A stretch of DNA of 64,000 nucleotides from a virus. The position numbers and the translations under genes were made by a program. Position 1 is the stretch's first letter, and each line of letters begins with the position of its first letter. Below the pieces are notes generated by a model that worked only from the letters and a program-made list of their open reading frames with translations, was not told where the DNA came from and did no database searches. Shown piece by piece: positions 57,246 through 63,084 of the stretch. The stretch lies in the IMG/VR virus record IMGVR_UViG_3300023179_000016, positions 1-64,000 of that record. One strand, 5' to 3'.

Positions 57246-57392
57246 TCACTCCTCCTCGCAAGAGAGCTCAAACGTCTTCTTGTGCTTGACCCGGTCCTTC
57301 TTCAGGGGGTGGACCTTGCTGGGCAATGGTTCCACCCTGGGTCTAATCCTTGGGCGCTTAATCTTCAGGGTGATCTTCTTCATAGAAGACAT
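57246..57392 (-). CDS. Very short basic protein (48 residues)
   Basis: Frame from ATG 57392 (GAGGTG before it) to TGA 57246. Very basic: K-K-I-T-L-K-I-K-R-P-R-I-R-P-R-V then K-K-D-R-V-K-H-K-K. Ends 1 base before the next start. Probably binds nucleic acid. Confidence 0.6.
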   Translation of the reverse strand: MSSMKKITLKIKRPRIRPRVEPLPSKVHPLKKDRVKHKKTFELSCEEE

Positions 57393-57420
57393 AGTGCCAC
57401 CTCATCCTTTCGTTATAGGT

Positions 57421-57711
57421 TTACAGCTCGAACTCCCCAACCTTGGGATTCGAACTCGAATTATAGCGGATCCAGGAGCTGCAGGAGTTGCACCTGACAG
57501 TGACGGGGTCGTAGCGATGGACGTACACGTCGGGGGACCCGCAAGCGTAGCAGCTCCTAGAGCAGTAGATGATGTCGATCAGAGCCTCCATAGTGGTCTT
57601 CTCCTCGCTGTGCTTGCCGCAGGAGGTGCAGGTGAAGATGTACGGGTCGCCCACCGTGTACTCGTCGTCCATACCAATATAGACATTGCAGTGGCGGCAG
57701 TAGATCTTCAT
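57421..57711 (-). CDS. Multi-zinc-ribbon protein
   Basis: 96 residues from ATG 57711 (GAGGAGG upstream). Four C-x-x-C pairs: C-R-H-C, C-T-S-C, C-Y-A-C and C-N-S-C, enough for two zinc ribbons. Starts with K-I-Y-C-R-H-C. Not assigned. Confidence 0.65.
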   Translation of the reverse strand: MKIYCRHCNVYIGMDDEYTVGDPYIFTCTSCGKHSEEKTTMEALIDIIYCSRSCYACGSPDVYVHRYDPVTVRCNSCSSWIRYNSSSNPKVGEFEL

Positions 57712-57850
57712 AGGTCTAAATCCTCCTCGATTCCAGCGGATATAATCTCGGGGAAAAGTCGACCGCGCAGAAAAGAGAAGTCCACGCACGTCCCTCATAG
57801 ACACACGTGGACCTCTCTATATCAGCCGGGCTCGCGACCCAACAACCAAC

Positions 57851-58333
57851 TCACTCGCCAGACGTTGCCGTCGGAGCAAACTTGGCAGCGAGCTCCGGGG
57901 GCAGAGCACTGAGGTCGATCGTCGGCTGCTTGGACCGAGCGATCTCGGCGACCCGGGCATCGATGTGGGCCTGGACCTCAGCCCGGTCAGTGACGTCGGT
58001 GAGCGTTCCGAGCAGGGCTCGAAGAGCCTTGAGCTGCGGATCACCAGAACCAGAGCGAGAGCCAGGGTTCTTAGCCACATATGCGACCCCACCGTTCAGC
58101 CGCTTGTCCTTTCGGAGCCAGTTGCTCTGCAGGCCAGAGACATAGGCCTTCAGCTGCTGGTCGGTGAACTCCGTATCGAGCTCGATAGCTCCACCGCGGA
58201 ACCCCTCGAACAGGATCTGGTTCACCATGGCCCGCTCCTCACGGGACATCTCGACTGCACTCGAGAACTCGGTAGTTCCCTTGACGTTGACGACTGCACC
58301 ATAGACTGCTTCTTTCTGACTCATCTTGCTCAT
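57851..58333 (-). CDS. NWLRKD/LNGG family protein, copy B
   Basis: 160 residues. Q-K-E-A-V-Y-G-A-V, Y-V-S-G-L-Q-S-N-W-L-R-K-D, R-L-N-G-G-V, K-N-P-G-S-R-S-G-S, D-P-Q-L-K-A-L-R-A-L-L and the tail I-D-L-S-A-L-P-P-E-L-A-A-K-F plus nine residues. Closest to copy A at 48.9 kb in protein but clearly GC-richer in DNA. Promoter 58354-58370 and GGAGG upstream. Confidence 0.7.
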   Translation of the reverse strand: MSKMSQKEAVYGAVVNVKGTTEFSSAVEMSREERAMVNQILFEGFRGGAIELDTEFTDQQLKAYVSGLQSNWLRKDKRLNGGVAYVAKNPGSRSGSGDPQLKALRALLGTLTDVTDRAEVQAHIDARVAEIARSKQPTIDLSALPPELAAKFAPTATSGE

Positions 58334-58353
58334 AACTAACGTTCCTCCGTTGT

Positions 58354-58370
58354 TGTTCTATAAGATCGGG
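58354..58370 (-). promoter_or_regulatory. CCGA-TATA promoter
   Basis: Minus-strand TCCCGATCTTATAGAAC, 21-37 bases before copy B. Confidence 0.6.
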
Positions 58371-58528
58371 ATATCGGTCACCACGACCGGTATCTTCACC
58401 TATGGGGTGTTCGGTACTCACTCAAAACTGGCTACTTCCGCGTCTGCTGTGGCTACCTACTGCTTGCCGCCTGCCTCCACTGGGGAGAGCTCCACTCGCG
58501 CTACTCCCTGCTCTCTACATCATTACCA

Positions 58529-58546
58529 CCTAGATATATGTTCGGG
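58529..58546 (-). promoter_or_regulatory. CCGA-TATA promoter, upstream copy
   Basis: Minus-strand CCCGAACATATATCTAGG. The 160 bases between it and the next promoter have no convincing gene. Confidence 0.5.
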
Positions 58547-58737
58547 ATAATGGGATGTCGTGTAAGTCGCTGATACTATTGGTGGGGAAGGTTGGTGTGG
58601 AAGGGGTGTAACGGTGCCCACCTGAGTCACACTGAGTCTGACCCGACCTGCACGTCGCACTCACCGAGACTCCCCGATACCCGTCCAGACAGCCGATCGG
58701 GCTCGTGAGGTCATAGGCTCGGCTGCACCCGACAGCC

Positions 58738-58751
58738 GGCGTAGCAGTGTC
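58738..58751 (+). repeat. GGCGTAGCRGTGTC element, copy 3
   Basis: Exact GGCGTAGCAGTGTC just before the structured RNA region. Confidence 0.7.
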
Positions 58752-58764
58752 GGCGCGCGCTGAA

Positions 58765-59295
58765 AAGCAGTGGGTAGGGCAAGCAGCCGCTATTATATAG
58801 CCCGGCCAGGGCCATGTGCTGCCAGATCCCTACCCACGGACGCTTGTTGATCCCTTACTGCCTGAGTCTAGCCGTCGTCAGACAGGTCACCAACCTGTTA
58901 CGACCTCTAGATCGTTTCGGCCTTGGAAAGACTCACGTATCCGGGTACGGTTTTGAGAGCCACCCATCATACATATTCAGCAGGAGACAGAACCGTACAA
59001 GATTCTCCTACCGGTTAGACAATACATCCCGGTACTTCCGTCTAACAAGAGTACCGGATTTACCCCTCACTTTACCCGGACTAGGGACCGGTCACCGATA
59101 AGTGTCCTGGCTAGGACCACCGGTGAGTGGAAAACTGACTTACTTTCTGAGGCAGATGATCGGGAGCAGCGCGCGTGTTTCTGCGCCGAGAAGAAAAGCT
59201 ACGAGCGCATGACAGAAAAGCGTCTAATCCTACCAAGGCGGGCGCCGGGAATTGACCCGCCCACCCAGCGACCGCCCGATAAACCGCTGTTTTTT
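58765..59295 (+). ncRNA. Candidate large structured non-coding RNA
   Basis: About 530 bases without a believable gene but dense in pairing. A 10-bp stem GTGGGTAGGG/CCCTACCCAC closes 58770-58837 with inner hairpins (GCTAT/ATAGC, GCAGC/GCTGC). ACAGGT/ACCTGT follows at 58882-58898. GTACGGTT (58945) pairs with AACCGTAC (58991). GTTAGAC (59014)/GTCTAAC (59040) and CCGGTAC (59029)/GTACCGG (59051) interleave as a pseudoknot. A nested TCACCG/CGGTGA hairpin lies at 59092-59126. It ends in a T-run terminator on the plus strand. The layout recalls large ornate phage RNAs, but no family was recognised. 58551-58764 is also GC-rich and may belong to it. Confidence 0.5.
59266..59295 (+). terminator. Rho-independent terminator on the plus strand
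   Basis: CAGCG/CGCTG stem (59266-59270 with 59285-59289) followed by six T. A GC-rich hairpin GGCGGG/CCCGCC at 59237-59261 stands just before it. All neighbouring genes are on the minus strand. Confidence 0.6.
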
Positions 59296-59322
59296 GAGCC
59301 TAGCTAACCTCCGGGGCGTGGC

Positions 59323-59592
59323 TCATTTCCCCTCCAGCGCGGCGCGGGCAATACTTGGCAATGCACAATCACAGGACTTCCCAAATTGAATGTCGCACCG
59401 TTCATGGTGAATGGTCAGATATTGCTTCAGCGCCTCCCGAAGCCTGGCGTTTTCAGCGCTGACTTCCTCGATTGCGACACGATACCCAGCCAAAAACACT
59501 TCTATGTCAATGTGCATTACAGATGCGTCTTTCTGATAGGCTGGGAATCGCTGCTTTAGATATTCTTCTGCCAGTTTTTCGGCTCTAGTCAT
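59323..59592 (-). CDS. ENARLREAL cassette protein 1
   Basis: 89 residues from ATG 59592. Helical, with E-N-A-R-L-R-E-A-L in the middle, two Cys/His groups (H-H-E-R-C, C-D-C) and the tail A-R-A-A-L-E-G-K. Last member of a six-gene array whose members share the middle motif and the tail. Its start overlaps the stop of the gene before it as ATGA. Confidence 0.65.
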   Translation of the reverse strand: MTRAEKLAEEYLKQRFPAYQKDASVMHIDIEVFLAGYRVAIEEVSAENARLREALKQYLTIHHERCDIQFGKSCDCALPSIARAALEGK

Positions 59593-59792
59593 TTCCCCTC
59601 CAGCGCGGCGCGGGCGATCGATGCGCCACAAAGACAACCAGCGGTATAGTCACAACCTTCATCATGGGCGGCAAATCTTTCCAGCGCCTCCCGAAGCCGG
59701 GCGTTCTCGGCTTCCATTTCGGCTCGTCCGGATTCGTAACCCTGTTGCCATCCTGAGCACGTTCCCTTGCATGGGTGATTCAGCTTGTTCAT
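59589..59792 (-). CDS. ENARLREAL cassette protein 2
   Basis: 67 residues. C-K-G-T-C-S-G-W-Q-Q-G-Y-E-S-G start, A-E-N-A-R-L-R-E-A-L, H-D-E-G-C and C-L-C-G, tail A-R-A-A-L-E-G-K. The codons of L-E-G-K contain GGAGGGGAA, the ribosome site of the next gene. Confidence 0.65.
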   Translation of the reverse strand: MNKLNHPCKGTCSGWQQGYESGRAEMEAENARLREALERFAAHDEGCDYTAGCLCGASIARAALEGK

Positions 59793-60019
59793 TACTTCCC
59801 CTCCAGCGCGGCGCGGGCTTCAATTACTTCCTGTCTAAGTTCATCCCAAGCCTGACCTAGCTCTTCGTCCAGCAGAAGAGCCTCATCCACTTTATTGGTG
59901 ATCTTGCGAAGCGCCTCCCGAAGCCGGGTGTTTTCGGCTAAGAATCGATTCCTGGCCTCTTCAAATCCCCGCAACCACACCAATTCATCCGGACTTCCCG
60001 CCTCAGGTCTTGTGCTCAT
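59792..60019 (-). CDS. ENARLREAL cassette protein 3
   Basis: 75 residues. W-L-R-G-F-E-E-A-R-N-R-F-L-A-E-N-T-R-L-R-E-A-L-R, acidic centre without Cys, tail A-R-A-A-L-E-G-K. Confidence 0.65.
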   Translation of the reverse strand: MSTRPEAGSPDELVWLRGFEEARNRFLAENTRLREALRKITNKVDEALLLDEELGQAWDELRQEVIEARAALEGK

Positions 60020-60233
60020 TTAGTTTCTCCATAACATTGGCAGGGAGCATCTTTTCGTCTTCTAAAAAGACGTAATCGTACCCATCCGCGTGTTTCATCA
60101 GGTCTTCTTTTAACGAGCGAATGTCGGAGCTTATCCACTGTCCTAGAACCTGACCGTCTTCAGTGACACACACACCAACCACGTCCCAACCCGGGCTGGA
60201 CCCAAAGATCGGAAATCCATAAGCCTTCTTCAT
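60003..60233 (-). CDS. Unrelated cargo gene within the cassette array
   Basis: 76 residues from ATG 60233 with GAGGGGAGG before it. Has no ENARLREAL motif: F-P-I-F-G-S-S-P-G-W-D-V-V-G-V-C-V-T-E-D-G-Q-V-L-G-Q-W. Beta-rich start, helical end. Appears inserted between two cassette genes and uses the same type of coupled start. I recall similar sequences from uncharacterised small phage proteins. Confidence 0.6.
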   Translation of the reverse strand: MKKAYGFPIFGSSPGWDVVGVCVTEDGQVLGQWISSDIRSLKEDLMKHADGYDYVFLEDEKMLPANVMEKLNEHKT

Positions 60234-60565
60234 GCTTCCCTCCCCTCCAGCGCGGCACGGGCTGCACACTGCAGGCACCCCTGGTCGGAATAGCTGCACC
60301 GCTCATCGTGCCCACGGACCATTTCTTTCAGCGCCTCTCGCAGTCGTGCATTCTCAGACCGAAGCATAATTACCTCGTTAAGCCACTGCGGTGGCTCAAT
60401 AATGAGGTAAGACATACCCGCCCTTGTCCCCGGTGGATCGGACAAATGAATTTGTAAAGGCTCTGATGAGGCCAGTACGCAAGCATGGTCCTGAAGCGTG
60501 TTCAGTGAAACTTCTGCACCGCAGCGGGAGCATTTCCCAATTTTGTCGTTTGTAAAAAGGCTCAT
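60230..60565 (-). CDS. ENARLREAL cassette protein 4, with zinc ribbon
   Basis: 111 residues from ATG 60565. N-terminal C-S-R-C-G-A-E zinc knuckle with H-A-C later, then R-S-E-N-A-R-L-R-E-A-L-K, H-D-E-R-C, C-L-Q-C-A-A-R-A-A-L-E-G-R. The longest member of the array. Confidence 0.65.
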   Translation of the reverse strand: MSLFTNDKIGKCSRCGAEVSLNTLQDHACVLASSEPLQIHLSDPPGTRAGMSYLIIEPPQWLNEVIMLRSENARLREALKEMVRGHDERCSYSDQGCLQCAARAALEGREA

Positions 60566-60804
60566 TTCCCCTCCAGCGCGGCGCGGGCGATATTTCCGAG
60601 CGTGCAATCGCAGAATCGAGCAGCGTCCAGCGGTGGGTTATCCCGCGAGGCGCAATCGTGGAAATGCGTGTAAGCGTACTCCTCCAGCGCCTCCCGAAGC
60701 CGGGCATTTTCAGCTTCAAGCTCTTTCATTTTTGTAGTGACTTCTTGGTTATACCGATCGGCAGAATCCAGCATGTCCTTTGTGAGATCCAATTCATCCT
60801 TCAC
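60562..60804 (-). CDS. ENARLREAL cassette protein 5, first gene of the array
   Basis: 80 residues starting with GTG 60804 (GGAAAGGAG upstream). Coiled-coil start, L-E-A-E-N-A-R-L-R-E-A-L-E, H-D-C, C-D-C, tail A-R-A-A-L-E-G-K. A perfect extended -10 box lies about 135 bases upstream. Confidence 0.65.
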   Translation of the reverse strand: MKDELDLTKDMLDSADRYNQEVTTKMKELEAENARLREALEEYAYTHFHDCASRDNPPLDAARFCDCTLGNIARAALEGK

Positions 60805-60938
60805 ACAAACGCTCCTTTCCGAAACTGGGGACTGGCCGCCTTATCCTTTTCCGGAGAGAGTTATGTGTGACACTACTACTCTTCGATGAAGTTTCACGAT
60901 CTTACGCGGCACCGCAGGCACTTCAAGCCTTCTGGGCC

Positions 60939-60947
60939 ATTATATCA
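60939..60947 (-). promoter_or_regulatory. Extended -10 promoter of the cassette array
   Basis: Minus-strand TGATATAAT. The stretch 60805-60993 otherwise holds only this leader and no gene. Confidence 0.5.
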
Positions 60948-60993
60948 CACTGTGCGAGATCTGTGGAGCTCTACGTAGGTGAGACTCATGGTA

Positions 60994-61206
60994 TCAACCC
61001 TTGTCTTTGCCGAGGCTGATGGGCAGCAGAGCCATCATCTCGGCGATGACCTGCTCGTCGGTCATCGGAGTGAGCTCGGGATTGGGCGTGAGCTCGGCTG
61101 GCACGTTCGGCCAGGGATACGAGGTCATCTTGAAGGGCTTGCCGGCCGCGACGCCGTACACGGTCTGTGTCTCTGTCTCAGAGTTGTAGCACGAGAGGTA
61201 TCTCAT
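60994..61206 (-). CDS. Hypothetical small protein
   Basis: 70 residues. R-Y-L-S-C-Y-N-S-E-T-E-T-Q-T-V-Y-G-V-A-A-G, then a Pro-rich centre and a helical end M-T-D-E-Q-V-I-A-E-M-M-A-L-L-P. AGGAGAAAG before the ATG and its own CCGA-TATA box. Chosen over the longer plus-strand frame opposite because of these signals. Confidence 0.6.
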   Translation of the reverse strand: MRYLSCYNSETETQTVYGVAAGKPFKMTSYPWPNVPAELTPNPELTPMTDEQVIAEMMALLPISLGKDKG

Positions 61207-61220
61207 ATCTTTCTCCTGTT

Positions 61221-61236
61221 GAGATTTAGGATCGGG
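61221..61236 (-). promoter_or_regulatory. CCGA-TATA-like promoter
   Basis: Minus-strand CCCGATCCTAAATCTC, 15-30 bases before ATG 61206; weaker TATA part. Confidence 0.4.
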
Positions 61237-61242
61237 ATGGGT

Positions 61243-61404
61243 TCAGAGGTCCTCGACCAGATACTCGCCCTCGATCTCCAGCTCGACTGCGTAGCCCTGC
61301 TCGAGGTACTTATCTCCCACCTCGAGTGCCTGGTCGTAGGAGTCAAACCTGATGCTGGCGAACCTGGAGCACTGACCGATCTCGCGGACGTGGATGGTGT
61401 ACAT
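61243..61404 (-). CDS. Short acidic protein (53 residues), paralogue of 50.2 kb gene
   Basis: Frame from ATG 61404 (GGAGG 6 bases upstream) to TGA 61243. I-R-F-D-S-Y-D-Q-A-L-E-V-G-D-K-Y-L-E-Q-G-Y-A-V-E-L-E matches the 50-residue protein at 50248-50400 in pattern. A longer frame on the same strand overlaps it but looks like a by-product. Confidence 0.65.
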   Translation of the reverse strand: MYTIHVREIGQCSRFASIRFDSYDQALEVGDKYLEQGYAVELEIEGEYLVEDL

Positions 61405-61421
61405 TCATATCCTCCATACAT

Positions 61422-61440
61422 GGAATTATATGATCGGGAT
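61422..61440 (-). promoter_or_regulatory. CCGA-TATA promoter
   Basis: Minus-strand TCCCGATCATATAATTCC, 18-36 bases before ATG 61404. Confidence 0.6.
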
Positions 61441-61464
61441 CGGGTGGGATTCGGTTATATAGTC

Positions 61465-61478
61465 GGCGTGGCGGTGTC
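61465..61478 (+). repeat. GGCGTRGCRGTGTC element, copy 4
   Basis: GGCGTGGCGGTGTC, between the hairpin at 61495 and the promoter at 61422. Confidence 0.65.
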
Positions 61479-61494
61479 GGTCGGCGAGCAGCCG

Positions 61495-61516
61495 GGCGGA
61501 GCTTCCTTGCTCCGCC
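61495..61516 (-). terminator. Hairpin terminator GGCGGAGC/GCTCCGCC
   Basis: 8-bp GC-rich stem with loop TTCCTT, 13 bases after the stop of the gene at 61529. The same stem and loop recur at 61983 and, slightly changed, at 63045. Confidence 0.7.
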
Positions 61517-61528
61517 TGCTCACTCAGG

Positions 61529-61879
61529 TTACTTGGAGTAGGCGACCACACCGTACAGTAGTCCGTTACCGGAACCATCGACTGGTTCGTCGACCATCTT
61601 GTATCCGAAAAGCTCCATGTTGTAGTTGAGTGCGTCGAGCATGTGGTCGATCCACTCGTTGAGTTCATGAGCATCGTCGGGTTTCAAGCCGTCGTCTGCG
61701 TAGTCATAGTGGACGACTATATCGCCCAACTTTATTGAAGGAAGAACTCCGTAGTTAGAGATGTTGGTCGGATCGATCGCTTCGACATACATGCTGCCAG
61801 GCATGTCACACTTGGCCTGGTGCGGAGCAGTTGACTCGAGATTGCTCACCAGTTTCACTACGGTGTTCATGTTAGCCAT
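61529..61879 (-). CDS. Hypothetical acidic protein
   Basis: 116 residues. V-V-H-Y-D-Y-A-D-D-G-L-K-P-D-D-A-H-E-L-N-E-W-I-D-H-M-L-D-A-L-N-Y-N-M-E-L-F-G-Y-K is a helical acidic core; start M-N-T-V-V-K-L-V-S-N. It shares its 5' leader with the gene at 62668-62925. Not recognised. Confidence 0.6.
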   Translation of the reverse strand: MANMNTVVKLVSNLESTAPHQAKCDMPGSMYVEAIDPTNISNYGVLPSIKLGDIVVHYDYADDGLKPDDAHELNEWIDHMLDALNYNMELFGYKMVDEPVDGSGNGLLYGVVAYSK

Positions 61880-61918
61880 CAGGCAGACCTCTGGGTTATG
61901 AGTTAATTATTTAACCCA
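61880..61918 (-). repeat. Conserved 5' leader, copy 1
   Basis: Nearly the same 40 bases as at 62926-62967, with an AT-rich hairpin and GAGGTCTGCCTGATG around the start. Confidence 0.7.
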
Positions 61919-61920
61919 TC

Positions 61921-61941
61921 GACAATTATATATAATGTCGG
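61921..61941 (-). promoter_or_regulatory. CCGA-TATA promoter
   Basis: Minus-strand CCGACATTATATATAATTG, with a longer leader (about 40 bases) than most. Confidence 0.6.
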
Positions 61942-61957
61942 TAATGAGTTTACGGGT

Positions 61958-61971
61958 GGCGTAGCAGTGTC
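61958..61971 (+). repeat. GGCGTAGCRGTGTC element, copy 5
   Basis: Exact GGCGTAGCAGTGTC between promoter and terminator. Confidence 0.7.
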
Positions 61972-61982
61972 AGCGAGCAGCT

Positions 61983-62006
61983 GGGCGGAGCTTCCTTGCT
62001 CCGCCC
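61983..62006 (-). terminator. Hairpin terminator GGGCGGAGC/GCTCCGCCC
   Basis: 9-bp stem, loop TTCCTT, 15 bases after the stop of copy C. Confidence 0.7.
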
Positions 62007-62020
62007 AACCGCAGGTCAGC

Positions 62021-62488
62021 TCAGGCCTTGAACTTCGCGGCCAGCTCTGCAGGCAGCTGGCTGAAGTCGATGGCGGGCTTCGCGGGCTTGGCGATCTCGG
62101 CACTCCTGAGGTCGATGAAGTGCTGGATCTCAGCCCTGTCGGCCGGGTCAGTCACCGTGCTGAGCAGGGCCTTGAGAGCCTTGATCTGCGGGTCGCCAGA
62201 GCCAGAGCGAGCACCAGGGTTCTTGGTGACCCAGGTAGTCCCGCCGTTGAGTCGCTGGTCCTTGCGGAGCCAGTTGTTCACGAGGCCGACCACGTACTTC
62301 TTGAGCTCCGGCTCAGAGAAGTTGGCCTTGAGGGTGATCTTACCCTCCTTGAACATGGTGACCAGCTCCGAGTGGATCTGGGCCAGCTCAGACTTGCTGG
62401 GCGTGTGAGCTCCGTTAGGAGCGAACTGAGTGCAGAAGCAGCTGACGACATTGAAGACCGCTTCCTTCTGGTTCATTGCTGCGATCAT
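62021..62488 (-). CDS. NWLRKD/LNGG family protein, copy C
   Basis: 155 residues from ATG 62488 (GGAGG upstream; the frame opens further up). N-Q-K-E-A-V-F-N-V-V, Y-V-V-G-L-V-N-N-W-L-R-K-D, R-L-N-G-G-T, K-N-P-G-A-R-S-G-S, D-P-Q-I-K-A-L-K-A-L-L, tail I-D-F-S-Q-L-P-A-E-L-A-A-K-F. Terminator and CCGA-TATA promoter belong to this gene alone. Confidence 0.7.
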   Translation of the reverse strand: MIAAMNQKEAVFNVVSCFCTQFAPNGAHTPSKSELAQIHSELVTMFKEGKITLKANFSEPELKKYVVGLVNNWLRKDQRLNGGTTWVTKNPGARSGSGDPQIKALKALLSTVTDPADRAEIQHFIDLRSAEIAKPAKPAIDFSQLPAELAAKFKA

Positions 62489-62563
62489 GCGGGTTTCCTC
62501 CGTTGGTTGGTTGTAGGTTCGGGCGCGAGCTGTAAACTCGAGCATCATGCGCTCGACATTTAC

Positions 62564-62583
62564 AATTAGATATAAGATCGGGG
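62564..62583 (-). promoter_or_regulatory. CCGA-TATA promoter
   Basis: Minus-strand CCCGATCTTATATCTAATTG. The leader to ATG 62488 is about 70 bases and holds no gene. Confidence 0.6.
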
Positions 62584-62600
62584 GAAGTCGGTATGCGGCC

Positions 62601-62614
62601 GGCGTAGCAGTGTC
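62601..62614 (+). repeat. GGCGTAGCRGTGTC element, copy 6
   Basis: Exact GGCGTAGCAGTGTC. Confidence 0.7.
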
Positions 62615-62632
62615 ACGGCGCGCGGACCAAAG

Positions 62633-62656
62633 GGTGGGGTCGTCCATGACCCCACC
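62633..62656 (-). terminator. Hairpin terminator GGTGGGGTC/GACCCCACC
   Basis: 9-bp stem, 6-base loop, 12 bases after the stop of the gene at 62668. Confidence 0.7.
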
Positions 62657-62667
62657 GTATCAGCGAC

Positions 62668-62925
62668 TCAACCGGTCAGCAGGTCGTTCCAGTCGACTGG
62701 TACGTAGCACTCGCCGGTCTCGCGGGCGAACTCGGATGGAGTGGGTTCGCGGCCGACTCGCACGTGCTGGTCGAGCTCCTCGATGTAGACGACCGACGGT
62801 TCGGAGTCAGTGACCTCATAGAAGTACTGATCAGCGTCCGCATCCAGCATCTCCCGCTGGATTCCCTCGTGGGTGACGAGGACGGTATAGTCGGTGCACG
62901 GCACAATAGAGATGAGTTTCACCAT
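62668..62925 (-). CDS. Hypothetical acidic protein
   Basis: 85 residues, acidic: V-V-Y-I-E-E-L-D-Q-H-V-R-V-G-R-E-P-T-P-S-E-F-A-R-E-T-G. Starts M-V-K-L-I-S, like the neighbour at 61529-61879 (V-V-K-L-V-S), with which it shares the leader. Probably an old duplication of the 5' part. Function unknown. Confidence 0.6.
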   Translation of the reverse strand: MVKLISIVPCTDYTVLVTHEGIQREMLDADADQYFYEVTDSEPSVVYIEELDQHVRVGREPTPSEFARETGECYVPVDWNDLLTG

Positions 62926-62967
62926 CAGGCAGACCTCCAGGTTATGAGTTAATTATTTAACTCATCA
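62926..62967 (-). repeat. Conserved 5' leader, copy 2
   Basis: Contains an 8-bp hairpin TGAGTTAA/TTAACTCA (62945-62964) and the ribosome site GGAGGTCTGCCTGATG. See 61880-61918. Confidence 0.7.
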
Positions 62968-62969
62968 TT

Positions 62970-62990
62970 CACTTTTATATATAATGTCGG
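62970..62990 (-). promoter_or_regulatory. CCGA-TATA promoter
   Basis: Minus-strand CCGACATTATATATAAAAG. Confidence 0.6.
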
Positions 62991-63003
62991 TAATAGGACA
63001 CCA

Positions 63004-63017
63004 GGCGTAGCAGTGTC
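63004..63017 (+). repeat. GGCGTAGCRGTGTC element, copy 7
   Basis: Exact GGCGTAGCAGTGTC, followed by a GGCTCG/CGAGCC hairpin. Confidence 0.7.
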
Positions 63018-63044
63018 GGTGGCTCGAGCTACCGAGCCCGCTGC

Positions 63045-63070
63045 GGGGCGGAGCTTCCGTGCTCCGCCCC
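63045..63070 (-). terminator. Hairpin terminator GGGGCGGAGC/GCTCCGCCCC
   Basis: 10-bp stem with loop TTCCGT, 15 bases after the stop of copy D. Confidence 0.75.
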
Positions 63071-63084
63071 GACCCGCTCTTCGC

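Larger units (their letters stand above)
59326..60590 (-). repeat. Dispersed cassette repeat (five copies)
   Basis: The string CCCCTCCAGCGCGGC (plus strand), coding the A-R-A-A-L-E-G-K tail, recurs at about 59332, 59590, 59800, 60243 and 60569. A second string coding ENARLREAL (about GCGCCTCCCGAAGCCGGG) recurs at about 59430, 59690, 59910, 60330 and 60688. Confidence 0.85.

Noticed and set aside
58814-59101. 95-residue plus-strand frame in the structured region
   Set aside because: No ribosome site, no motif, unusual composition, and it runs through interleaved stems; better explained as non-coding RNA.
59237-59275. Degenerate tRNA (T-arm-like hairpin with GGAATTGAC)
   Set aside because: No matching acceptor strand or anticodon arm; the loop is one base short.
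60979-61629. 216-residue plus-strand frame
   Set aside because: It covers three minus-strand genes that have promoters, ribosome sites and, in one case, a paralogue. GC-rich DNA makes long chance frames likely.
61967-62569. 200-residue plus-strand frame
   Set aside because: Opposite copy C of the NWLRKD family, which is clearly the real gene.
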